From NCBI RefSeq assembly GCF_026239655.1, contig NZ_JAPIVO010000003.1, forward strand, positions 124,001 through 188,000: DNA of 64,000 nucleotides, written 5' to 3'. The stretch comes from Pedobacter sp. MR2016-24 (GTDB lineage: Bacteria > Bacteroidota > Bacteroidia > Sphingobacteriales > Sphingobacteriaceae). A program made the position numbers and the translations under genes. Shown here in pieces: positions 18,843 through 26,556 of the stretch. The notes under the pieces are model-generated. The model saw nothing but the letters and a program-made list of their open reading frames with translations. It did not search any database and had not been told where the DNA came from. Every line of letters starts with the position of its first letter. Position 1 is the stretch's first letter.

Positions 18843-19181
18843 TTAATTGAGCGGATGATTTTCCATCCTTAATTTATTGCTTTTGGTAAGACGGTACCTG
18901 CGTAGTTTCATTGCTTTTAACCGTTCAGGACTGGCTGTTTCGGGGCCAGTATAATTAGTTGGCTTAATTAAAGGGGTACAGAAATTGTTCTTCAAACGGT
19001 CTATCGCTTTACGTCTGTTGTTGACATGCAGCAGCATGACCAATCTTGACAGCAGTATAGAGATTACTGGAAACCAATAATTTGAGTTAAATAGTGCTAC
19101 AATAAGCAATATACAATTCAGCACTAAAAATATGGGTGTAAAATAGCGTTTAGCCGGAAGCCTGTTAAGATTTCGCAACAT
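18843..19181 (-). CDS. Small membrane protein, unknown function
   Basis: A 112-residue protein (start chosen at 19181, MLRNLNRLP; the frame extends to an ATG at 19223). Two hydrophobic segments (FTPIFLVLNCILLIVALF and WFPVISILLSRLVMLLHV) are followed by a basic soluble tail. No family recognised. Lies 7 bp before the GreA/GreB-like gene. The 19182-19419 stretch upstream shows no gene. Confidence 0.55.
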   Translation of the reverse strand: MLRNLNRLPAKRYFTPIFLVLNCILLIVALFNSNYWFPVISILLSRLVMLLHVNNRRKAIDRLKNNFCTPLIKPTNYTGPETASPERLKAMKLRRYRLTKSNKLRMENHPLN

Positions 19182-19419
19182 GATAAAAACGGTAAAATGA
19201 ATAAAGGACTGAGATGGGTACAACCCCGGTCCGGAAATTTTTTATCAGGCCCGGGGAGAAGTATTGAAGTCCTTGAAATTCGAGAAAAAATACATTTTAC
19301 AGCAGAAGCAATGGCTCAGGGGAGCCAGCTCATATAATATCGCTGTCTTTTGTTTCTTCATTCTTATAAAATTAATCAATTTAAGACAGAAAACAAAATC
19401 TCTTTTCTGAATTTTTAAT

Positions 19420-20076
19420 TTATGCTTTTACCGTTACCACTCCAAGGTATTTTGACGGGGAAACCAGTTTTCCATCCGCAGAGGTCAGTACCATATAACA
19501 AAAAACTTCATGGCCTACAGTATTTTTGGGGGCAATGTAAGTGAACGTCAGGTCGTCTCTTTTGATCTGCCCTCTCATGTCAAACCTGTCCAGCTCTTTA
19601 TGATAGAAGACCAGCAGTACCTGATCATCCAGCTGCGTAGACTTTAATGGGAATGGGTTCAATTCCCAGCTAATCTTAATCTGAAGCGCTGTATCTGACT
19701 CCAGCACCGGCTTCCAGACAGTTTGTGTAGATTTGATGGGTTTGCTGAGTTGAATTTTACTCAAATCAAAAAAGCGATTTTTTTCGTCTCCAACAAGTGC
19801 ATTCTTGATGTGATAAGATACCGCAGCATTCATTTTTGTCATTTCCGGATATTTGGGCTGCTGATAACCGATATTTATAATCCCTAACAGAGGCGACAAA
19901 AATGAGGACACCAGTTTCATAATTCCTATCTGTGCCAGCTGTTTTTCTGACGGTAGTTTCTTTTTCCTTACTATATTGGACCGCATGGTCTCTATGGACA
20001 TCCAGGAGCTCAGCGTAACTGTTCCTACTTTTCCTCTATATCCTCCAAGTATGGAGCCTCCACTTGTGGTTGCCAT
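19420..20076 (-). CDS. DUF6266 family protein (second of tandem pair)
   Basis: A 218-residue protein with the pattern of the DUF6266 family, common in Sphingobacteriaceae: an N-terminal GGYRGKVGTVTLSSW motif (Gly-rich, then a Trp/Tyr segment), a basic KKKLPSEKQLAQ stretch, FLSPLLGIINIGY, a KMNAAVSYHIKNALVG block and a beta-rich C-terminal half. No signal peptide. Function is unknown; members often occur as tandem paralogues, as here. Only 2 bp separate it from the upstream copy, so co-transcription is almost certain. Confidence 0.8.
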   Translation of the reverse strand: MATTSGGSILGGYRGKVGTVTLSSWMSIETMRSNIVRKKKLPSEKQLAQIGIMKLVSSFLSPLLGIINIGYQQPKYPEMTKMNAAVSYHIKNALVGDEKNRFFDLSKIQLSKPIKSTQTVWKPVLESDTALQIKISWELNPFPLKSTQLDDQVLLVFYHKELDRFDMRGQIKRDDLTFTYIAPKNTVGHEVFCYMVLTSADGKLVSPSKYLGVVTVKA

Positions 20077-20078
20077 AA

Positions 20079-20723
20079 TTACCAGCTAAATTGTCCAAGG
20101 TAAACACTGTTGGATATGTTCTTTCTGTCGTCACTGACGAAGGCTATATAGATTTCCATCTCAGCGTCTTTTTCTATACCTTCCAGGATTAACAAATCTG
20201 ATCCCAGGTGACGCTGCGCTCCTCCGCTGATATAACGGCTTTCACCCAATGCAGCGAAAAAGGCCAGGATAATCACCTGATCGCTATAGAAGGTCTTTTT
20301 AGGGATCAGTGAGGTATCCCAGTGGATAGCAATTCCTTCTTCAGTAACTTCAGTAGCGATCACCTCAGGAGCAGGCATTAGTCCTTTAGTTACCAAAACT
20401 TTAGAAAAATCAATTTTTCTCTCTGGATATTCGCCCACAACAGCATTTTTTCTGATGTGTTTTACCATCGCATTGTTTGGGTTATCCTGTAAAATACCGG
20501 CTTCAATGTCATAGCCAATTTTTACAAACTCTTTAAGCGGTTTCATGAATTGCGCACAGATAGCGGTGTCATTCATGATTGGCAGCTGACCTGGTGCAGC
20601 GGGTTTGGTTCTTTTTCCGTTTTTTCTTTTGACCACAGTCTTTCCATTGGGGAGCTGATAATAAGTTAATCCATCAACGGTCCCGGAGAATCCTACATAA
20701 GGGCCTTTTGTAACGATCGCCAT
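20079..20723 (-). CDS. DUF6266 family protein (first of tandem pair)
   Basis: A 214-residue paralogue of the downstream gene with the same order of motifs: GPYVGFSGTVDGLTYYQLP, a basic KRKNGKRTKPAAPGQ stretch, FMKPLKEFVKIGYD, NAMVKHIRKNAVVG and a beta-rich C-terminal half that may be immunoglobulin-like. Sequence identity between the two copies is low, so the duplication is old. No membrane segment or signal peptide. Function unknown. Confidence 0.8.
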   Translation of the reverse strand: MAIVTKGPYVGFSGTVDGLTYYQLPNGKTVVKRKNGKRTKPAAPGQLPIMNDTAICAQFMKPLKEFVKIGYDIEAGILQDNPNNAMVKHIRKNAVVGEYPERKIDFSKVLVTKGLMPAPEVIATEVTEEGIAIHWDTSLIPKKTFYSDQVIILAFFAALGESRYISGGAQRHLGSDLLILEGIEKDAEMEIYIAFVSDDRKNISNSVYLGQFSW

Positions 20724-20984
20724 TTCTTTTTAAAATTTAAAGTGAATAATTATTTGTCTTAGGAGGTTAAAAAGCAGTGCAGTTAAACCGATTTGAATGG
20801 AGTATCATGTGTCCTTCACTATCATTTTAAGCTGCATTCTTTAAACCGTCATATCTTAAATCTAAGTTAAGTCGTTAGCAATGATTTAATTACAGTTATT
20901 TGTGTGAAAATGCATTTTAGATGAAATATTATTCTTTAAGGTATAACGTATAGGAGCTGATCCGATACAGTTCCTAGTCTGAGT

Positions 20985-21183
20985 TGGGTTTGCAGGGTTA
21001 TTTAGGGATTATTTTACCATGTTTATAGCATATCATATGTACCCCTAATTTACTATTGAACTACCACTATTATACCAAAATGGTAAATTAGAGGTATTTA
21101 AGTAGTAGAATTGGTGTAAATATGGGGTACATAAGGTATGGCATTAGTATGGTTAAAATATTTTTAAAGTACCCTGCCGGACA
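20985..21183. repeat. Large imperfect palindrome in the 693-bp gap 20724-21417
   Basis: The left arm 20985-21076 matches the reverse complement of 21093-21183 with small indels. Best parts: ATGTACCCC (21037-21045) with GGGGTACAT (21124-21132), and GCAGGGT near 20992 with ACCCTGC near 21170. Weaker similarity continues outwards to about 20925 and 21255. A shifted inner pairing, TAATTTAC (21046-21053) with GTAAATTA (21083-21090), is also possible. The centre 21077-21092 is unpaired. No ORF of interest. Could be a MITE-like element or a long structured RNA; nothing else is seen in the gap except the promoter at 21348. Confidence 0.6.
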
Positions 21184-21347
21184 TACCAGTATACCCGTCA
21201 ATTACGGATAGGCTATAGGCAGATCGTACACCTGAGATAACAGTATTGAAATCAAACCATCAGGAACATATTTGGGATGGGTCATCAATCCTTATAATCG
21301 CCCTGGCTTCATAATGTTAAAAAAACAATATAATCAGATGAAAAAGG

Positions 21348-21355
21348 TATTTTTG
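21348..21355 (+). promoter_or_regulatory. -7 box before the second TonB receptor/DUF4249 operon
   Basis: TATTTTTG matches TAnnTTTG, 62 bp before the receptor ATG. No convincing -33 element at 19 bp. Confidence 0.4.
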
Positions 21356-21417
21356 CCCGCGTTAATATAATTGCTATAGCAGGTGCAGATGATCATCTTT
21401 AAAATAACCCTAGATTC

Positions 21418-23748
21418 ATGATACAAAAGAGCTTAATATGCTTATTCTTTTTACTTTACGCTTTCTCTCCGGCATCTGCCCAGCAGAAGTTTACGATTAG
21501 CGGAACCATCAGAGATGCTGCAACGGGAGAAACCCTCATTGGTGCAACCGTTAAAATTCAGGGAACAACTCAGTCGTTTGGTACTTCCAGTAATGCATAC
21601 GGATTTTATTCACTGACAGGCAATAGCGGAGAATACAATCTTATTGTCAGTTATACCGGTTACGAAGCCACAACCAAGAGGATTACACTCAGCTCTTCGG
21701 CTAAGTTCAATTTCGAGCTTAAACCAGATAAGGGAGCGCTGGATGAGGTGGTGATCACCGCGGGCTCCAGAAAAAATGACAATGTCCGCAGTCCGCAAAT
21801 GGGACTGGACAAGCTTAATATGAAAGATCTCGATAACGTTCCGGTACTTTTTGGTGAGAAAGATGTGCTGAAAACGATCCAGATGCTGCCGGGTGTGAAA
21901 TCTGGCGGAGAAGGAAATACGGGTTTTTTCGTACGTGGTGGCGCAGCCGATCAGAACCTGATCCTGCTGGATGAAGCAACCGTTTACAATTCTTCACATT
22001 TGCTGGGTTTCTTTTCCACTTTCAACGCAGATGCCATCAAAGATGTAAGTCTGTACAAAGGAGGGATGCCGGCGCAGTATGGCGGCAGGTTATCTTCGGT
22101 GCTTGATGTTAAAATGCAGGATGGTAACAATAAGGAATTTGGTGTTGAAGGAGGGATAGGATTAATCGCTTCCCGCATTAAAGTAGAAGGACCGATTGTA
22201 AAAGACAAAGGTTCGTTTATGGTCAGCGCCAGGAGAACTTATATAGATCTCCTGTTAAAGGCTTCGCCGGATTCTTCGCTCAACAGCAATACACTGAATT
22301 TTTATGACATCAACGCCAAGCTGAATTACCAGTTTGACGACAAGAATACCATTTTTGTTTCAGGTTATTTTGGACAGGATAATATCGGGATCAAAGACTT
22401 ATTTGCTAACGACTGGGGCAATACCACTGCTACGGTGAGATTAAATCACGTTTTTAATGATAAACTGTTTTCCAATACTTCCTTCATTTTCAATAAGTAC
22501 AATTACGCGATTGAGCTGCTTGATGCAGATAACAATGCGCGGGTGACCTCATTGATCAGGGATTTTAACCTGAAACAGGATCTCCAGTATTACAGCAATA
22601 AACATGTGATCAGGTTTGGTGCGCAGGCTACGCATCACCGTATTGCACCGTCAGATATTACTACAACAGGGAATTCAAGTTTTAATCCGCTATCGGTAGA
22701 AAACAGATATGGATTAGAATTGGCTGCTTATGCGTCTGATGAATGGACGATCACTGATAAGTTCAATATACTTTATGGTTTACGCGTTAGTTCTTTCTCC
22801 CTGCTCGGTCCGGGTACTTTCAGTACTTATGATAACATGGGAGAGATTGCTTCATCTACGACCAGCGGGAGCGGTGACTTTGTGAAAACTTATATTTATG
22901 CCGAGCCGAGATTTTCTGCCAGTTATAGTTTAAATGAAGAAAATTCGATTAAGGCTTCTTATAACCGCAACACACAGAATATACATATCCTGACGAACGC
23001 CAATACCGGCTCACCAACAGACCAGTATGTAATGAGCAGTAACAATATTAAACCAGAGCTCGCCGATCAGGTGGCAATGGGTTATTTCAGGAACAGCAAA
23101 GACAATTCTTTCCAGTTTTCGGGAGAGGTGTATTATAAGTGGCTGCAGAACCAGATCGACTATAAAGACGGTGCCCAGCTTACCGCCAATGCAAATGTAG
23201 AATCGGAGTTGCTTTATGGTGTTGGTCGCGCTTATGGTCTGGAGCTTTATGCTAAAAAAACAAAAGGCAAATTAACAGGATGGGTAAGTTATACGCTGTC
23301 TAAAACAGAACGCAAATTTGATGAAATCAATGAGGGTAACTATTTTAATGCAAAACAGGACCGTACACATGATCTGGCAGTGGTAGGTATTTACAACCTT
23401 AATCCAAGGTGGACTTTCTCTGCAAATTATATTTACAGCACGGGTAATGCCGTCACTTTTCCGGCAGGAAAATACAATACTGGTGGATTGACTACATATT
23501 TTTATACCGCACGTAATGCCGACAGAATGCCCTATACCTCCAGACTGGATATCAGTGCAACACTGAAAGCTAAACAGACCGCAAAGTATCAATCCAGCTG
23601 GAGTTTTGGTGTATATAACGCCCTTAACCGCAAAAATCCTTATTCGATACAGTTCAGAGATAAAAAGAGCGATCCTACGCAAACGGAAGCAGTGCAAACG
23701 AGTCTTTTCGGTATTATTCCCTCTATCACTTATAACTTTAAATTCTAA
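21418..23748 (+). CDS. TonB-dependent receptor (DUF4249-linked, no STN domain)
   Basis: A 776-residue outer-membrane receptor. Signal peptide (ICLFFLLYAFSPASA), CarboxypepD_reg domain about 25-105 (GTIRDAATGETLIGATVKI), plug domain about 115-225 (LFGEKDVLKTIQMLPGVK, FFVRGGAADQNLILLD) and a C-terminal barrel ending in an aromatic residue (ITYNFKF). It is homologous to the 9369-12164 receptor in plug and barrel but lacks the N-terminal STN domain and the Gly-rich inserts. Its DUF4249 partner follows after 5 bp. No regulator is linked. Substrate unknown. Confidence 0.92.
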   Translation: MIQKSLICLFFLLYAFSPASAQQKFTISGTIRDAATGETLIGATVKIQGTTQSFGTSSNAYGFYSLTGNSGEYNLIVSYTGYEATTKRITLSSSAKFNFELKPDKGALDEVVITAGSRKNDNVRSPQMGLDKLNMKDLDNVPVLFGEKDVLKTIQMLPGVKSGGEGNTGFFVRGGAADQNLILLDEATVYNSSHLLGFFSTFNADAIKDVSLYKGGMPAQYGGRLSSVLDVKMQDGNNKEFGVEGGIGLIASRIKVEGPIVKDKGSFMVSARRTYIDLLLKASPDSSLNSNTLNFYDINAKLNYQFDDKNTIFVSGYFGQDNIGIKDLFANDWGNTTATVRLNHVFNDKLFSNTSFIFNKYNYAIELLDADNNARVTSLIRDFNLKQDLQYYSNKHVIRFGAQATHHRIAPSDITTTGNSSFNPLSVENRYGLELAAYASDEWTITDKFNILYGLRVSSFSLLGPGTFSTYDNMGEIASSTTSGSGDFVKTYIYAEPRFSASYSLNEENSIKASYNRNTQNIHILTNANTGSPTDQYVMSSNNIKPELADQVAMGYFRNSKDNSFQFSGEVYYKWLQNQIDYKDGAQLTANANVESELLYGVGRAYGLELYAKKTKGKLTGWVSYTLSKTERKFDEINEGNYFNAKQDRTHDLAVVGIYNLNPRWTFSANYIYSTGNAVTFPAGKYNTGGLTTYFYTARNADRMPYTSRLDISATLKAKQTAKYQSSWSFGVYNALNRKNPYSIQFRDKKSDPTQTEAVQTSLFGIIPSITYNFKF

Positions 23749-23753
23749 TTGTC

Positions 23754-24560
23754 ATGTTAAAATATATCATATACTCCTGCTTTTTTATCATTGTCTCCTT
23801 AAGTATGGCTTCCTGTGAAAAAGTGATCGACGTGAAACTGAACACTTCTCCCAATCAGGTCGTCATAGAAGGGAATATTAACGATCAACCCGGTGTACAG
23901 ACCATTACGATGAGTGAATCAGTACCTTATACGACCAGCAATCAGTATCCGCCCATAACAGGAGCGCAGGTTTTGGTAACAGATGAATCCAGCCGTAGCT
24001 GGGTCTTTACGGAAACTAAACCCGGGACTTATACTTCATCAGCTTTGCAGGGGCAGATCGGCCAGCAATATACCATGAAGGTCATCTCAAAAGATATTAC
24101 TTATACCGCAGTATCTACGATACCCACATTGGTCAATCTGGACAGTTTAAGTATCAAGGTAATCACCTTCGGCAGCGAAGATTTTAAGGCGGTTGAGGTT
24201 CATTTTAAAGATCCTGCAGACCGGGTTAACCAGTATCGCTGGGTAATGAAGATTAATGGTGTGCAGATCAGGGTTGTTTATGCGGATAATGACAGATTGA
24301 GCAATGGGAATGATGTGGTTAACGTGCTGTTTTACAGCGATGATGAAAATGAAAAACTGAAAGCCGGAGATGAAGTGGAGGTGGAGATGCAATGCATTGA
24401 TAAACCGGTCTTCAACTATTGGTTTACTCTGAGTCAGCAGTCGCAAAACGGACCGGGTGGGGGTGTTACGCCGGGAAATCCGCCTTCTAATATTGACAAT
24501 AAAGCACTTGGTTATTTTAGTGCACATACATCGCAGAAGATGAAGGTCACTGTAAAATAG
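23754..24560 (+). CDS. DUF4249 family lipoprotein
   Basis: A 268-residue lipoprotein with lipobox MASC at residues 18-21 (CEKVIDVKL). DUF4249 features: QVVIEGNINDQPGVQTITMS near the start and a beta-rich body (ITGAQVLVTDESS, PGTYTSS). A Gly/Pro-rich loop (GPGGGVTPGNPPS) near the C-terminus precedes NKALGYFSAHT, which is a conserved end of the family. Predicted to sit on the outer membrane as a partner of the upstream receptor; this is inferred from constant gene pairing. Confidence 0.82.
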   Translation: MLKYIIYSCFFIIVSLSMASCEKVIDVKLNTSPNQVVIEGNINDQPGVQTITMSESVPYTTSNQYPPITGAQVLVTDESSRSWVFTETKPGTYTSSALQGQIGQQYTMKVISKDITYTAVSTIPTLVNLDSLSIKVITFGSEDFKAVEVHFKDPADRVNQYRWVMKINGVQIRVVYADNDRLSNGNDVVNVLFYSDDENEKLKAGDEVEVEMQCIDKPVFNYWFTLSQQSQNGPGGGVTPGNPPSNIDNKALGYFSAHTSQKMKVTVK

Positions 24561-24586
24561 TCATTGATAAAGGGCTTATAAAAAGA

Positions 24587-24619
24587 AAGCGGAAATGATC
24601 AATCCGATCATTTCCGCTT
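24587..24619. terminator. Bidirectional terminator between convergent genes
   Basis: AAGCGGAAATGATC (24587-24600) and GATCATTTCCGCTT (24606-24619) form a perfect 14-bp stem with a 5-nt loop. The T-rich tail is better on the minus strand (TCTTTTTAT), but it ends both the DUF4249 gene and the convergent GT39-type gene. Confidence 0.75.
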
Positions 24620-24741
24620 ATCTAAATTAACGCTCTCATATACTAAAGCGTAATTAAATCCGGAATATTGTGCAGGTAGTAAATTATTTTAAAAATTTAA
24701 ATGCACGCCGCTAAACTAACTGTTGGTAATGATAAGATTTA

Positions 24742-26274
24742 TCAATGCTGTTTTTCTTTTTCAATTTCTGCTTTGAGTCTTTGATTCACATCTATGGTTG
24801 GATTCATAAAAACGAAGATCTTTGTGCCATATTCCCTGGCTAGCGGATTGTTTACTGAATCGGCCACAAACGATTTCCTGAAAAAAGGACTTGTTTTTTT
24901 GAACTCATCATTGCTACCGTTAAAATCTTTGACCCTGATAAAATTGTCAGTTTTCTTTTCAAGATTAAACCAGTTGATATAGTCGGCATTAAACGAAACC
25001 GCTTTGATATTTTTGTTTTTAACGTAATAATTGATTGCACCCGCCTGACCGTAATTGTCGCAAACAATCAGCGTTTGAGTGCCTTTCGGTAATCCATTAT
25101 AAACAGTCTCTACTTTTGCAGCCAATTCCTTCCAACCCAGCATATCCGCAAAATCCTGTGGCAATGTATGATCTTTTCCATCTTCCCAGCGTAACAAACC
25201 GAGCTTTTGATAGGAGTCTTTCTTTTGAGCGATTTCTCCGGGGCTTTCAACCGTGAAAAAAACATGATACAATAACACATAAAATATGATCGGAATCGCC
25301 AGAAGTACCGGGCGCAAATAAACCGTCCGGCCATTTCGCAGCACATCCCCCAGAAAAACCGAACCCAGAGCAAGATAAATAGGATAGATGCCTATAGCAT
25401 AATAACCCTTGGCCCTGAAATAGGTAAAAGTGACCAGTGTAAATATCATCGACCAAAATAAAAATCTGAATCTTTTTAAGGGTGCATAGAATTGAACTGC
25501 ATATAGTGAGGCAACAATAACGGGGAATGCACCTATGAAATAGAAAACCTGTTCTTTTAAAAATAACCATCTGCTTACATGTATCAACTGGGTTGCAGTT
25601 AGTTCTGCGAGATGATGGAAAACCGGAAAGCCATTGTTATATTGCCAATACAGATTGGGAGAGATCAACAAACAAGACAATAAAATTGACAGGTATAAAT
25701 GTTTATTCAGGAAGATTTTTCTTTGATCAGTGATGAGCAAAGCAGGAACCAGTCCGATAACCAGGAACACGATATTGTATTTATTTAGAAAGCCGAACGC
25801 AAAAACAATGGCGGCTATATATAGCCATTTTGGTTTTTCCTGACTAAAGTATTTGATTACGGAAAAATAGAGCGCCGTCCAGCATAAAATGTCCATTGAA
25901 TTGGGCTGAAATAATAAGTTGACCCTTAACAATACGGAGAGCAGCATACAGGTTGCTCCTAAAATCAATGCATAAAGATTTCCCCTGAGCTCTTCGATAG
26001 TTTTCCATACAATGACCATCGTCAGCGCCCCAAATAGTGCGGGAAAAAATTTAACCCAGAAAACAGCATTGCCGAAAGCCTTGATGATAAAGGAGATCCA
26101 TGAGGTAAAAGGCGGTATGGATAGATAGCCCCAGGCAAGATGGTCTGCCTGATTCAGATGTAAAAACTCGTCACGTTGTAAATCGTAATGGGGATTAATG
26201 AGTAAATACTGCAGCAGAAATTTAGCCAGAATAAATCCTGAGAGGATCAGCGTTTTTTTTGTCATTACGAGCAT
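24742..26274 (-). CDS. GT39/ArnT-like membrane glycosyltransferase
   Basis: A roughly 510-residue GT-C fold integral membrane protein of the PMT_2 group. After the first helix it has YDLQRDEFLHLNQADHLAWG, the acidic-loop region (the DE pair is the likely catalytic/metal site), then PPFTSWI and about ten hydrophobic segments, then a soluble C-terminal domain. Expected to move a sugar from an undecaprenyl-phosphate donor to a lipid or protein on the periplasmic side. Acceptor cannot be inferred. Starts at 26274 or at the ATG three codons downstream (26265). Monocistronic. Confidence 0.85.
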   Translation of the reverse strand: MLVMTKKTLILSGFILAKFLLQYLLINPHYDLQRDEFLHLNQADHLAWGYLSIPPFTSWISFIIKAFGNAVFWVKFFPALFGALTMVIVWKTIEELRGNLYALILGATCMLLSVLLRVNLLFQPNSMDILCWTALYFSVIKYFSQEKPKWLYIAAIVFAFGFLNKYNIVFLVIGLVPALLITDQRKIFLNKHLYLSILLSCLLISPNLYWQYNNGFPVFHHLAELTATQLIHVSRWLFLKEQVFYFIGAFPVIVASLYAVQFYAPLKRFRFLFWSMIFTLVTFTYFRAKGYYAIGIYPIYLALGSVFLGDVLRNGRTVYLRPVLLAIPIIFYVLLYHVFFTVESPGEIAQKKDSYQKLGLLRWEDGKDHTLPQDFADMLGWKELAAKVETVYNGLPKGTQTLIVCDNYGQAGAINYYVKNKNIKAVSFNADYINWFNLEKKTDNFIRVKDFNGSNDEFKKTSPFFRKSFVADSVNNPLAREYGTKIFVFMNPTIDVNQRLKAEIEKEKQH

Positions 26275-26431
26275 TATTAAATTATTAGCCCTTTAGGATT
26301 GATTAAGGGATTGATAGTTAGTGATCTGCATACTTGGTATCTCCGTATTGCTAAAGTATCATTAATTTCATAAAAATATCAAATGTATTTTTCCTTAAGC
26401 TGGTTAGCGGCAGGAGGGACCATAATTGAAG

Positions 26432-26527
26432 AAGCCTCCAGATCAAATACTCTGAAGGCTTTCTTTTGATTTTATGTGCTTAAGACAACAATCAATATAT
26501 TTGATATGGACTGTTGTCTTAAGCACA
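26432..26527. repeat. Two adjacent hairpins in the 26275-26556 gap
   Basis: First, AAGCCTcCAGA (26432-26442) with TCTGaAGGCTT (26451-26461), one mismatch, then TCTTTT on the plus strand. Second, a perfect 16-bp inverted repeat TGTGCTTAAGACAACA (26475-26490) with its complement at 26512-26527, enclosing ATCAA/TTGAT. The second lies 30 bp after the stop of the minus-strand TonB receptor and probably ends its mRNA, although no T tract follows. Confidence 0.55.
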
Positions 26528-26556
26528 ATATCAACTGAGTTCTTATGCAGTAAACG

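Noticed and set aside
24147..24527. 126-codon minus-strand ORF
   Set aside because: Antisense to the DUF4249 lipoprotein gene.
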